In this document: positions 1 to 11,110 of the stretch, piece by piece
How positions within the stretch are numbered: position 1 is the first letter of the stretch
Layout: the number at the start of each line of letters is the position of its first letter
NCBI GenBank assembly: GCA_933228675.1
Contig: OW121743.1
Span: 14,453,224-14,517,223 of the forward strand
DNA length: 64,000 nt
Reading direction: 5' to 3'
From: Stomorhina lunata
Lineage: Eukaryota > Arthropoda > Insecta > Diptera > Rhiniidae
Program-made: the position numbers and the translations under genes
The notes under the pieces: generated by a model
What the model saw: only the letters and a program-made list of their open reading frames with translations
Database searches by the model: none
What the model was told of the DNA's origin: nothing

Positions 1-1210
1 GCTATGGTCAAATGGTAACCAATTACGACAAAATTTTGCACACTGGCTGGCCTTCACATACGACTTCTTTTTGTTAAATTTTGTTGCTATTGCCCTTTTC
101 GTTAAGGCGCTATCGTGCTTTTATCTGAAGGACATAAACGCCCTTTTCTTTTTGTATTTTTGTGAAAGTTTTTTATATGGGAGCTATGGTCAAATGGTAA
201 CCGATTGTGACACATTTTTGGACACTGGCCGGCACTGGCATAAGACTACCTTGTGCTAAATTAAGTGTTTATATTAGTTATAGTTTTAGATATATTGGCA
301 TTTAAGTGTATTTTAGGTGAAATTTAAGCTGTTTTTCGTAAGTTTTTTGTATGGGAGCTATGGCTAAATGTGAACCGATTTTAATGAAAATTTTCACGCT
401 GCCTAGGGCTAATGTAAAACTTCTATATACCAAATTTTATCATCATAGCTGCAAATAAGCGATTAGCCTAGACGAGGTTATACAGGAGCTATGGTCAAAT
501 GTGAACCGATTTTGCCAAATTTCAATGGTCAAATGGTGACCGATTGTGACAAAATTGGCCGGCACTGACATAAGACTTCCTTGTGCTACATTTAGCGGTA
601 AATTTTGTTATAGTTTTAGATATATTTTCTATTTTAGGCGAAATTTAGGCTGTTTCCGTAGTTTTTTTGTATGGGAGCTATGGTTAAATGTGAACCGATT
701 TTGAAGAAATTTTACATGCTGCCTAGGACTTATGTAAAACTTGTATATACCAAATTATAGTATCATACCTATTCCAATATGTCATTTATTAGCAAATAAG
801 CAATTATCCAAGACGAGGTTATAGGGGACCAATGGTCAAATGTGAACCGATTTTGCCAAATTTCAATTACCAATTTAATGGTCAAATGGTGACCCATTGG
901 TGACACAATTTTGCACACTGGCTGGTATTCATATAAGACTTTTATTGTGCCAAATTTAGTGGCCATAGCTATTACAGTTTATCATTTATTGGCATTCAAG
1001 TGTATTTATGGGTGAAATTATATATGGGAGCTATGGTTAAATGTGAACCGATTTTGAAGAAATTTTACATGCTGCCTAGGACTTATGTAAAACTTCTATA
1101 TATCAAATTTTATCATCATAGCTATTATAATTTGTCATTTATTAGCAAATAAGTAATTAGCCTAGACGAGCTTATACGGGAGCTATAGTCAAATGTGAAT
1201 CGATTTTGCC
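1..1210. repeat. Tandem ~330-350 bp units of a dispersed fly repeat
   Basis: The phrase 'gggagctatgg(t)(c/t)aaatg' followed by 'aaccgatttt' recurs near 1, 179, 353, 484, 673, 823, 1025 and 1176. Spacing alternates between about 130-150 and 175-200 bp, so two half-units form a composite of about 320-350 bp; compare the starts at 353, 673 and 1025. I recognise this block from memory as part of a very common dispersed element of muscoid flies, whose internal section is often duplicated. Open frames here are short and unrelated to one another. Copies are diverged, so this is an old remnant. Confidence 0.75.
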
Positions 1211-1400
1211 CGATTTCAATACTAAAATTTCCCAAGAAATGAAGAATATTTATCCCAAATTTCGGTGACCTATATCCTGTCGTTAAAGTTTTATCGTGTC
1301 GACAACAGACAGACAGACATACATCGCTTAATCGTTTTAGAATTTCATGAGGATTCAGAATATATATCCCTCTTGATTTTGGAGCCAATCTCTATATACA
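1211..1400 (+). mobile_element. Terminal section of the same dispersed element (remnant)
   Basis: After the last half-unit the sequence runs through 'cgtgtcgacaacagacagac' and 'ttcatgaggattcagaatat' to 'ctctatataca' and a C run. This order resembles the end of an abundant brachyceran fly repeat that usually finishes with a C-rich stretch and a 'gggtataaa'-like end (from memory). No transposase or reverse transcriptase frame is present, so it is non-autonomous or a fragment. The class of element (Helitron-like, MITE or other) cannot be decided here. Confidence 0.5.
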
Positions 1401-1414
1401 CCCCCCCCCCCCCC
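1401..1414. repeat. C14 homopolymer
   Basis: Fourteen consecutive C residues lie at the end of the dispersed-element remnant. They stand out in an AT-rich region; the length may be affected by sequencing or assembly error. Confidence 0.9.
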
Positions 1415-1825
1415 ATTCAATTTAATGGTAGGCATAACAAATAGGACTGGTTTAAGGGCCTATTCAAACTAATCGCCTTCGGAGACAAGAATTCTGCTGC
1501 AATTGTGCATCTCTAAAGAAAGTTAAGGAAGTCTGGAAAGATGGCTTTCGGACTATACATAGGGAAAACAGACAACCCATTAGCAATACAAGAGCTAAAG
1601 AATGATCCGGGAAATATCTCAGAAGAGTTTTTTTTATACCCTTCACCACCATTGGTGGAAATCGGTCCACATTTCTAATGACCCTTGTAAGCTTAGATTT
1701 GGTTACAATTTCTCCTGCAACAGCTGAAAGTTGACTTGGTGCAATCTTGTCTGCAAAGGTCCCACTAAAGTAATTGGCAGTGATTCGAATATCCAGGAGC
1801 AACTCCAGAAATAGGTCCTATTTAA
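1415..1825. mobile_element. Second dispersed-repeat fragment carrying a 112-codon open frame
   Basis: The stretch contains 'ttatacccttcaccaccatt' at about 1635-1660, whose complement reads as the 'ggtggtgaagggtataa' terminus typical of the fly repeat family also seen at 1-1400. An open frame on the minus strand (1802 to 1464) spans this boundary. Its upstream half (about residues 1-45) has mixed, protein-like composition, while the rest crosses the repeat terminus. I do not recognise a protein. It may be a fragment of an exon or element captured by repeat insertion, or chance. Confidence 0.3.
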
Positions 1826-3480
1826 CATGAAACTTATCAAATTCTTTAGGTTTTATGATACATACGAATGTTCGTACTTAATATTAATGATATTAAATTT
1901 TTGTATTAAGTTTGTCGGAAGCTTTTAAAACTGCAAAAAACATTCCAGGAGCCAGATTTCAACTGACAGGAGGACATGGCGCAATTGACTCTGCTGGATT
2001 CTGTTATTCTTTGTAGTTACAAAATAAATGTATGTTTGTCGGTTGATTGTCTATTTGCTATATTTGTCTATAAATCAAAAAATAGTTACAATTTAAAAGA
2101 AAACTTATGAAGTTATTTAGGTTTTATAGAAATTTTTGTATATTTTATCACTTTAAATATTTGTATGAAGTTTGTCGGAAGACTTTAAAACTTAAGAATA
2201 CTTCAGGAGCCAGATTTTGATAGACGATATTTTGATATTCTTTAAAACTGAAAAAACAATCCGTTAGCTAGATTTCAACAGACGGAAGGACATGGATTCT
2301 CTTATTCTTTTTAGTTAAAAAAATGCATGTTTGTCGGTTGATTGTCTATTTGCTTTATTTGTTAATAAATCAAAAAATTAGTTCCGATTTAATATAAAAC
2401 TTATCAAGTTATTAAGGTTTTATGCTATAACTATAAAAATTTTTGTATAATTTATCACTTTAAATATTTGTATGAAGTTTGTCGGAAGACTTTAAATCTT
2501 AAGAATACTCCAGCAGCCAGATTTTACCAGACGATATTTTGATATTCTTTAAAACTGGATTGCTTTTTCAGGCGGACATGGATTCTGTTATTCTTTTTAG
2601 TTAAAAAAATGTATGTTTGTCGGTTGATTGTCTATTTGCTTTATTTGTTTATAAATCAAAAAAATAGTTCCGATTTAATATAAAACTTATCAAGTTATTT
2701 AGGTTTTATGCTATAACTATTCAAATTTTTGTATAATTTATCATTTTAAATATTTGTATGAAGTTTGTCGGAAAACTTTAAAACTTAAGAATACTCCAGG
2801 AGCCAGATTTTAATAGACGATATTTTGATATTCTTTAAAACTGAAAAAACAATCCGTTAGCTAGATTTCAACAGACAGAAGGACATGGATTCTCTTATTC
2901 TTTTTAGTTAAAAAATGAATGTTTGTCGGTTGATTGTCTATTTGCTTTATTTGTTTATAAATCAAAAAAATAGTTCCGATTTAATATAAAACTTATCAAG
3001 TTATTTAGGTTTTATGCTATAACTATACAAATTTTCGTATAATTTATCATTTTAAATAATTGTATGAAGTTTGTCGGAAGACTTCAAAACTTAAGAATAC
3101 TCCAGCAGCCAGATTTTAACAGACGGAAGTGGATAAATTGACTCTAATGGATTCTGAGTTTGTCGATAAATTGGTTGTGAATAATGAAAATATGAAAAAT
3201 TTTTGTATGAAGTTTGTCGGAAGACTTTGAAACTTAAGAATATTCCAGGAGCCCGATTTTAACAGACGGAAATGGATAAATTGACACTAATGGGTTCTGA
3301 GTCTATCGATAAATTGGTTGTGAATAATGAAAAGATTAAATATTTGTATGAAGTTTGTCGAAAGACTTTAGAACTTAAGAAATGGATAAATTGACTCTAA
3401 TGGATTCTGAGTCTATCGAAAAATTGGTTCTAGGGTCTGAGATGAATAATGAAAACATTACAAATTGAGGGACGAACTTA
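1826..3480 (+). repeat. Tandem ~290-bp repeat array (GTTTGTCGG family, forward)
   Basis: Units begin with 'aacttatcaagttatttagg' at about 1829, 2103, 2398, 2684 and 2990, giving spacings of 274-306 bp. Each contains 'gtatgaagtttgtcggaag' and 'tgtttgtcggttgattgtc'. Toward the right edge the unit shrinks to about 140 bp, with 'gtatgaagtttgtcg' near 3062, 3207 and 3347 and a 'ggataaattgactctaatgg' segment replacing the rest. Copies are perhaps 80-90 % alike. No coding content is visible. Confidence 0.85.
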
Positions 3481-4008
3481 AAGTAATGATTTTAAATGTC
3501 TTAAATCCTTTTTTTTAATTTTTAAATTTCCGACTGTAGATTATAAGGGATACCCCCTATATAATAAATATAATATAATAAACCTTTAATAAAATTTTCA
3601 AAGTCTTATGGTAAGAATTTTGTGAGAAATATAAGATTTATAAGCTTGTCATAACTTCATTTTATCGCTTATCATTTAGAAGGTTAGTTTTTAAGAAGAA
3701 AATTTATCTTTGTCTGATTTGTCGGTTGTTTGTATTCTTTAATATTAATTTTATTACGTAAGAATTTATTGAAAATTTTTCTACTTAAAAGTATTATTTT
3801 ATAGTTTTTATCACTAAAGTGTACTTTACTCTTTAATGGGTTCCAATTCAATGAATCTTCAAATAAATCTAATATTTTATTGTTATTTTTCATGCTCAAA
3901 TTTCAATAATAATTTTTTTTCTAAATTTTTTCTTTTCAGTTTTATAACACCCGATTGACACGAATCATCCCACTCTCCTCAAACACATTTTAAGTCAAGT
4001 GTTTTAGA
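3481..4008. other. Single-copy AT-rich DNA upstream of a possible first exon
   Basis: No repeat unit, recognisable gene or RNA is visible. An open frame of 71 codons on the minus strand (3899-3684) is rich in Lys, Asn and Ile and looks like AT-rich noise. The right end (3950-4008) has a higher C content ('cacccgattgacacgaatc', 'cccactctcctcaaacac') and could be promoter-proximal sequence for the possible start at 4011. Confidence 0.5.
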
Positions 4009-4043
4009 TCAGTTGACAACACTTGAATATTTCAATTACTTAT
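4009..4043 (+). promoter_or_regulatory. Possible insect core promoter: initiator plus DPE
   Basis: 'TCAGTT' at 4009-4014 fits the arthropod initiator TCA(G/T)T(C/T), with A+1 at 4011. At exactly +28 to +33 (4038-4043) lies 'ACTTAT', which fits the permissive downstream promoter element set DSWYVY. No TATA box is obvious at -30. Both motifs are short and will occur by chance, so support comes mainly from the ATG-free, donor-bounded sequence that follows. Confidence 0.3.
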
Positions 4044-4224
4044 TACTTTTTTTTAAATTCCTTTCAAATAATTTTTGGTTTAGATTTTTGTTAACTAGTG
4101 TAAATTCAATAACGAACCAACGAAAAAAAACCTAAAAATTTTTACATATTTTGCAGAGCAAAATTTGTCGTTTTAAAAACTTGTCTACAGCTTAAAAGAA
4201 AAGCCTTAATCCACCTCAAACCAG
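4011..4224 (+). other. Possible noncoding first exon (5' UTR) with consensus donor
   Basis: The 214-bp interval between the possible initiator and 'ccag|gtaagt' (donor at 4225-4230) contains no ATG, although I would expect about three at this base composition. Its style, with 'caacgaa', poly-A runs and 'ccacctcaaaccag', resembles insect 5' UTRs. Alternatively an internal exon starts at 4157, after the acceptor-like 'acatattttgcag' (AG at 4155-4156), giving a 68-bp exon. The 'AG|GTAAGT' could also be a recursive-splice point, but its upstream pyrimidine tract is weak. No protein is assigned. Confidence 0.35.
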
Positions 4225-4640
4225 GTAAGTTTGGTTTTCAAAAAAATTCAATAATTTCCGCTTTTGTTGTCGTTTTTTTGTTGTTGCCAAAATTTTCCGC
4301 TTGTGATTTTCTTTTTGCTTTGAAAAAATTTTTATTTATATAATATTTATTTGAAATTAATTACTGAAGCCCCCTAAAAGGCAAAAATATAGTAATTATG
4401 TTATATTTTATTTTGGAGGAATACAAAAAAAAAGAAAAGGTTAAAACTCACGCGATTTTGGAGTTTTGGATTTAACAATAAAATTTATTAGGTAATCAGC
4501 TCAAGGGGGGCACAAAGAAATTCGGAAGCTTAAATATATAAAAATAAATTATAATGAAATAAAATAAAATATTGTTATATCATGATCAATGAATTTAACA
4601 GGTTACAACTTTCAAATTAAAATGAAAATAAAATGCATTT
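4225..4640. other. Single-copy AT-rich DNA, possible intron start
   Basis: It follows the donor-like GTAAGT at 4225. It includes 'tttttgttgttgcc' and a purine-rich 'aaaaaaaaagaaaagg' tract near 4430. No open frame or RNA fold of note was seen. Confidence 0.5.
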
Positions 4641-6565
4641 TTTACAAAAACGACAATCCACAGACAAATGGAAAATTTTCGTTAAATTAAATTATTTCTA
4701 TTAAAAGTCACGTTTTTTCTTTATTTAAAAAAATTCTAGTAAAAAGATTTTTCATACATTTAAATTTGTAAGTTTTAAAGCCTTCCGACAAACTACAGAC
4801 AAATAAATAAAATGATTTATATAAAGCAAATTTTCCTTCTTATATAAAATCCTAAGAATGTAAGAAGTTTTAAGTAAAATCAGACCTAGTTTTTCATATT
4901 TATATATATTTTAAATGAAAAGACAATCAACCGACAAACAGACAATTTTTGTATAATTAAATAATTTCTCTCTAGGAGCAAGTTTTTTTAATTAAAATTT
5001 AAAATTCTTTCTAAAGAATATTTAGTTCAATAAATTTTTTACGTTTTTAAGCTTTCCGACAAACTTCATACAAATTTTTTAAAATTATAAAAAGTACGAA
5101 AATTTTGCTCTAGCATTAAAACTAAATAATTTGATAAGTTTCAAGTTAAATTTTCAAATTAAAATAAATATAAAATTCAATTTAAACATAAACGACAATC
5201 TACAGACAAATGGAAAATGTTCTTAAAATTAAATTATTTCTATTAAAAGTCACGTTTTTTCTTTATATATATAAATTCAAGTATAAAGATTTTTCATACA
5301 TTTAAATTTGTAGGTTTTAAAGCCTTCCGACAAACTACAGACAAATAAATAAAATGATTTATATTAAGCAAATTTTCCTTCTTATATAAAATCCTAAGAA
5401 TGTAAGAAGTTTTAAGTAAAATCAGACCTAGTTTTTCATATTTATATATATTTTAAATCAAAAGGCAATCAACCGACAAACAGACAATTTTTGTATAATT
5501 AATTAATTTCTCTCTAGGAGCAAGTTTTTTTAATTAAAATTTAAAATTCTTTCTAAAGAATATTTAGTTCAATAAATTTTTTACGTTTTTAAGCTTTCCG
5601 ATAAACTTCATACAAATTTTTTAAGATTATAAAAAGTACGAAAATTTTGCTCCAGCATTAAAACTAAATAATTTGCTAAGTTTCAAGTTAAATTTTCAAA
5701 TTAAAATAAATATAAAATTCAATTTAAACATAAACGACAATCTACAGACAAATGGAAAATTTTCTTAAAATTAAATTATTTCTATTAAAAGTCACTTTTT
5801 TTTATATAAAGATTTTATATAAAGATTCTTATCCATTTAAATCTGTAAATTTAAAGGCTTCCGACAAACTTCAGACAATTATCTAAAATGATTTATAGTA
5901 AGAAAAAATGTTTTATTATATAAAATCCTAAAAATTTAAGAAGTTTTAAGTAAAGTCAGAACTATTTTTTCACATTTATAAAAGTTTTTAATAAAAGGAC
6001 AATCAACCGACAAACAGACAATTTTTGTTAAATTAAAATGTTTCTCTCTAAAATCAAGTTTTTTATTTTAAATTTAAAATTCTTTTTTAAAAATATTTTG
6101 TTTAATAAAATTTTAAAGTTTTTAAGCTTTCCGACAAACTTCATACAAATTTGTTAAAATTATAAAAAGTACGAAAATATTTCTCTAGCATTAAAACTAA
6201 ATAATTTGATAGTTTCAGGTTAAATTGGACCAATTGCAATAAATTTCTAACAAAAAAGACAATCAACCGACAGACAGACAATTTTTGTTAAATGAAATTA
6301 TTTCTCTTAAAGATCAAGTTTTTTCTTCAAATTCTTTTATCAAAGTATTTCAAACATGCAAATTTTTAAATTTTTAGACTTCCGACAAACTTCATACAAA
6401 TATCTAAAATGATTTATAGTACGAAAATTTCCATCTATCATAAAATCAAAATAAAGTGATAATTTCGTAAGGAAATGTGCCAATTTTGTTCACTTTTAAC
6501 TTACTTTTAACAAAAGACAATCAACCGACAAACAGACAATTTTTGCAAAACGAAACTATTTCTAA
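4641..6565 (-). repeat. 542-bp higher-order array of the GTTTGTCGG family, inverted
   Basis: The phrase 'cgacaat(c)(c/t)acagacaaatgg' occurs at 4651, 5193 and 5735, exactly 542 bp apart each time, and the first two units are nearly identical. Inside are 'gacaatcaaccgacaaacag' (near 4922, 5465, 5998, 6260 and 6516) and 'ctttccgacaaacttcatac' (near 5050, 5593 and 6127). Both are reverse complements of motifs in the 1826-3480 array. The right end decays into ~260-bp units. No coding content. Confidence 0.85.
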
Positions 6566-6639
6566 AATATAACCTTGTTGGCTTAAAATATCAAATTTAT
6601 TTATTTTATAATGATTTTCTATAATTTTCAAGTATTTTT

Positions 6640-8660
6640 AACAATTTTTGTTAATGTTCGAAAATTCGAACTTAAGTTCGAAAATGTTTTATAGCTCAAA
6701 AATTACACTTTTTACCTCCAAATTGACAAAATATAAGTATAGAAAGGAATTTTATTTGATTTCTATCATTTTTAAATGTTTAAAGTTATGTTCGAAAATT
6801 TTTTATTTAGTTCGAAAAATTTTTAAAGCTTAAAAATTAAATTTATGTGATAAAAATTTTATATATTCCTAATTTTTAATGATTATTTTGTGAATTTGAA
6901 GCATTTTTGATCTGTTTTTTTAATGTTCGAAAATACGAACTTAAGTCCGAAAATTTAAAGGTTTGAAAATATAAATTTTGGTTACAAAAATTATATATTT
7001 ACATTATTTTTGAGGATTTTATAGATTTTAAACAAAATTAGCCGTTTCTGTTAATGTTCGAAAATTCGAACTTAAGTTCGAAAATTTTTAATGTTTTAAA
7101 AACTTAAATTTTGGAGGATAAAATTAAAAATTTACTTTGCTTATGGGGATTATTATAGTTTTTAAGCATTTTTGGCAGTTTTTGTTAATGCTCGAAAATT
7201 CGAACTTAAGTTCGAAAATTTTTCTTAGCCCAAAAATTATACTTTTGACTTTCAAATTGTTAAAATATGTGAATTTTTTAGATTGCTATCATTTTAAAAC
7301 GTTTTGGGCTATGTTCGAAAATTTCTAATTAAGTTCGAAAAATTGTTTAAGCTTAAAAAATTAATTTTGTGATAAAAATTTTAAAATATTCTTAATTTTT
7401 AATTATTATTTTGTAAATTAAAAGAATTTTTGACGAAAAATTTTGAAAGTTTAAAAATATAAATTTTTAGTATAATAATTACAAATTTACTTCGTTTGTC
7501 AAAATTTTTATAGTTTTTAAGCATTATAGGCCGTTTTTTATTAATGTTCGAATTTTCGAACTTAAGTTCAAAAATTTTTCGAAGTTTCTACTTTTAACTT
7601 CTAAATCCAAATAATACAAGTATTCAAGGAAATTTTGTTTACAGACAATTTTGATGGTTTTTGTACATATTCGAACATACAACCTAAGTTCGAAAATAAT
7701 TTCGAAGTTTAGAAACTATTATTTTAGTTCCAAAAACTTTAAATTAACATTATTTTAATGATTATTTACAATTTTAAACATTTTGAAGTTGTTTTGTTAA
7801 TGTTCGAAAATTCGAACTTAAGTTCGAAAAATTTCTAAACTCTAAAATTCTACTTATTTACCTAAAATAAACAAAATATGATTATATAAGTAAATTTACT
7901 TTGATTTTTAACAATTTTAAACGTTTTTGGATTAATATGCAAGTTCGAACCCAAGTTCGAAAAATTTTCGAAATTTTAAAAATTTTATTTTGAAGCTAAA
8001 AATTTAAAATTTAGTTAATTTTTTAATGATTATTCATAATTTTAAAGTATTTTTGGCTGTTTTAGTTAAAGTTCGAAAATTCGAACTTAAGTTCGAAAAA
8101 TTTCTAAACTCCAAAATTCTACTTATTTACCTAAAATAAAGAAAATATGATTATATAAATAAATTTGCTTTGATTTTTAACAATTTTTGAGGTTTTTGGA
8201 TATGTTCGAAAGTTCGAACCCAAGTTCGAAAAATTTTCGAAATTTTTAAAAATGTTATTTTGATTTTTTAATGATATTTTTAATGATTACTCATAATTTT
8301 AAAGTATTTTTGGCTTTTTTAGTTAAAGTTCGAAAATTCGAACTTAAGTTCGAAATAGTTCTAAACTTCAAAATTCTACTTATTTACCTAAAATAAAGAA
8401 AATATGATTATATAAATAAATTTACTTTGTTTACTAACAATTTTTTAGGTTTTTGGATATGTTCGAAAGTTCGAACGTAAGTTCGAAAAATTTTCGAAAT
8501 TTTAAAAATGTTATTTTTAAACAAAAAATGTAAATTTTTTAATTTTTATCTATTTTCCATAATTTTTAACTTGTTTTGCTAAAGTTCGAAAATTCGAACT
8601 TAAGTTCGAAAATTATTCGAAGTTTAAAACATGAAATTTTGGTGCAAAAAATTAAAAAAA
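6640..8660 (+). repeat. Dispersed-tandem array around an 18-bp TTCGAA palindrome (forward)
   Basis: The perfect palindrome TTCGAACTTAAGTTCGAA recurs, usually as part of 'tgttcgaaaattcgaac', near 6665, 7065, 7200, 7812, 8080 and 8338, with degenerate copies between. Early spacing is about 125-150 bp. From 7800 a ~260-bp unit is clear, marked by 'attctacttatttacctaaa' near 7846, 8114 and 8372. Intervening DNA is AT-rich and poorly conserved. Open frames of 61-63 codons here only read through the motif. Confidence 0.8.
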
Positions 8661-9829
8661 TACTAAATTTACAATGATTCTTACAATTTTCATAAGTTTT
8701 TAATGTTTTTTTTTTCAATAAAAAAAAAAACGATCGATCAGTTCGAAATTTTTAGTAAGGAAAAATTTGCTTTGTATTTTTCAAGTTTCATGTGTTTTTT
8801 TTTTCATTTTTTGGTCATGTTCGAAAAATTTTGAATGTTTGTTTCTTAAACTTTGCAAGTGTTCATGCCGTTTGTTACACAAAAAGTACAAAGGAAAACT
8901 TTTAAATTTATAAACGATTACTTTTTGTTCGGAAAACCATTTAAATAAACAAAGAACAGGAAAAATCTGTATGTAGATTTTTCACTTAAATGTACAGAAA
9001 TTCCTTAGTTTTGACCACCTGTTTAGCATTTGGTGACGGCAAAAACACTTTAAGCTTAAGCAAAAGACAAGAATAAACTGTTTTCTTAATGAAAAAGCCA
9101 CTATATCCAGTCACTGAAGGCAGCCAAATGCAAATAAAAGAGGTTTATTTAAATTAAGAAAAATATCTCAAACGACAACTTAAAAACCATTAAAAAGAAC
9201 GTGCCTTTTTTATGAGGGTCACTCTCAGATTTTTTATTTATAAAGACGCATATACAAAGGGACAGACAGATACTGCTAAACCATATGTTTTCAAATCGAC
9301 TTTTTCTGAGTGGAACAAGGAATTTTTTTATATCTAAAATTTTTTGTTTTCTCCATTTATTTTGATCATTGAAAGATTTTTATGGTACTTTACAAAAACA
9401 ACAAGTTTGACAGGTTTCATTTGGCATACTTCTTCTGGTCCAAAGTAAATACTTTTGCTTTGGTTGGGTTGATTTCTGCTCGCGGTTTTTAGGTCATGCT
9501 AAAGTTAAAATTTTGTTTTTTTTAAGACTGTCATTATAGGGTCATTCATTACATGTTTTACACAAGCCAAAGACAAAATAAAAAACTGGGAACATTCCAA
9601 GACAAAACTAAAAGTTGTTGGAGGACTTGGTAAATGACCAAGCCAAAATAAATACACAAGATTAGCATAAATGTGTCATTAATTTAATTTTACACCAGCA
9701 AGCAAAAATAAGCATATCAAATTTTACAAACTTAATTTAAGATTTTAACCTTAAAATGATATAAAATCAAGAAAATTTTATTAAATTTTTAATCTCTAGA
9801 AACTAAAGATCAATTTTAAAGTTTTAAAA
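8661..9829. other. Single-copy spacer between inverted TTCGAA arrays
   Basis: This is complex-looking, moderately AT-rich DNA with no repeat unit. It includes 'aaatgcaaataaaag' near 9127 (contains ATGCAAAT, the POU octamer sequence) and 'gacagacagatactgctaaa' near 9262. No open frame above background and no recognisable RNA. It lies at the centre of the inverted array pair 6640-8660 / 9830-12690. Confidence 0.5.
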
Positions 9830-11110
9830 AATTTTCGAACTTAAGTTCGAATTTTCGAACATTAACAAAAATGGTCTAAAATGTGAAAAAATAATCAAAA
9901 TCATTGTAAATAAGCTCTAATCTCAAATTCTACACCCAAAATGACTCTTTAAAGATTTTAAAAATTTTCGAAATTAAGTTCGAATTTTTCGAACATCCAA
10001 AAAACTGTATCAAATTACATGAAAATTAAATAAAACCATGAAAAACCAAGTAAATATGATTTATTGAGTCAGATAAGTAAATTTAAAGTTTTGTAAAATT
10101 TTCGAAATTAAGTTCGAATTTTCTAAAATTAATAGAAAATGTCAAAAAAGCATAAAATTAAAGAAAATATGACTGTTTTCTATAATATTATGCATTTTTG
10201 ACAATATATGTATTTAAATTTAACAAAAATTTAAATTATATATTGCAAAAATTTTTCGAACTTAAGTTCGAATTATTCGAACACTAGCAAAACAGCTAAG
10301 AAATATAGAAAAATGTTCAAAACCATTATAAATTAAGTAAAGTCAAACATTTTAGACCAAAAATTACTCTATAAAGATTTTAAAAGTTTTCGAAATTGAA
10401 TTCAAATGTTTCGAACATCCAAAAAATATTTGCAAAATATTCATATATTAATTATTAATTAAAGAAAATCATTAAAAATCAAGTATGCATAAGATATTTA
10501 GTCCCGAAAGTATATTTAAAGCTTTGTAAAATTTTCGAAATTAAATTCAAATTTTCCAAAATTAATAGAAAATTAAAAATTAATAGAAGTTTAAAATGCA
10601 TAAACGTATAGAAAATTTGACTATTTTCTATAATGTTATGCATTTTTGACTTAAAAATTTAAATTTGTACGTTTTAAAAATCTTTCGATCATAAGTTCGA
10701 ATTTTCGAACATTAGCAAAACAGCTTAAAAATATAAAAAAATGTTCAAAATCATTATAAATTAAGTAAATTTGAACATTTAGACCCAAAATGACTTTTTA
10801 AAGATTTAAAAAATTTTAGAAAATAAGTTCGAATTTTTCGAACATCCAAAAAATAGTTCCAAAATAGTTAAAAATTAAATAAAATCAATAAAAATCGAGT
10901 ATATATCAGATATATAGTCACAAAAGTATATTTGAAGTTTTGTAAAATTTTCGAAATTAAGTTCGAATTTTTTAAAACGAATAGAAAATGCTAAAAATGC
11001 ATAAAATTTTAGAAAAATTTGAAAATTTTCTTAATATTATGCATTTTGGACAATAGATGTATATAAATTTAACAAAAATTTAAATTTGTACGTTTTAAAA
11101 ATCTTTCGAA
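9830..11110 (-). repeat. Inverted TTCGAA-palindrome array, ~425-bp units
   Basis: The motif now reads 'ttcgaacttaagttcgaatt' followed by 'ttcgaacatt', the reverse complement of the order in 6640-8660. Copies lie near 9835, 10255 and 10685, with related phrases ('aaaacagct', 'atgttcaaaa(t/c)cattataa') about 425 bp apart. Between them weaker half-motifs 'ttcgaaattaagttcgaatt' occur. The array is old and diverged. Confidence 0.75.

Noticed and set aside
71..1388. Short frames of 62-87 codons in the first 1.4 kb
   Set aside because: They lie within diverged copies of a noncoding dispersed repeat and do not match between copies.
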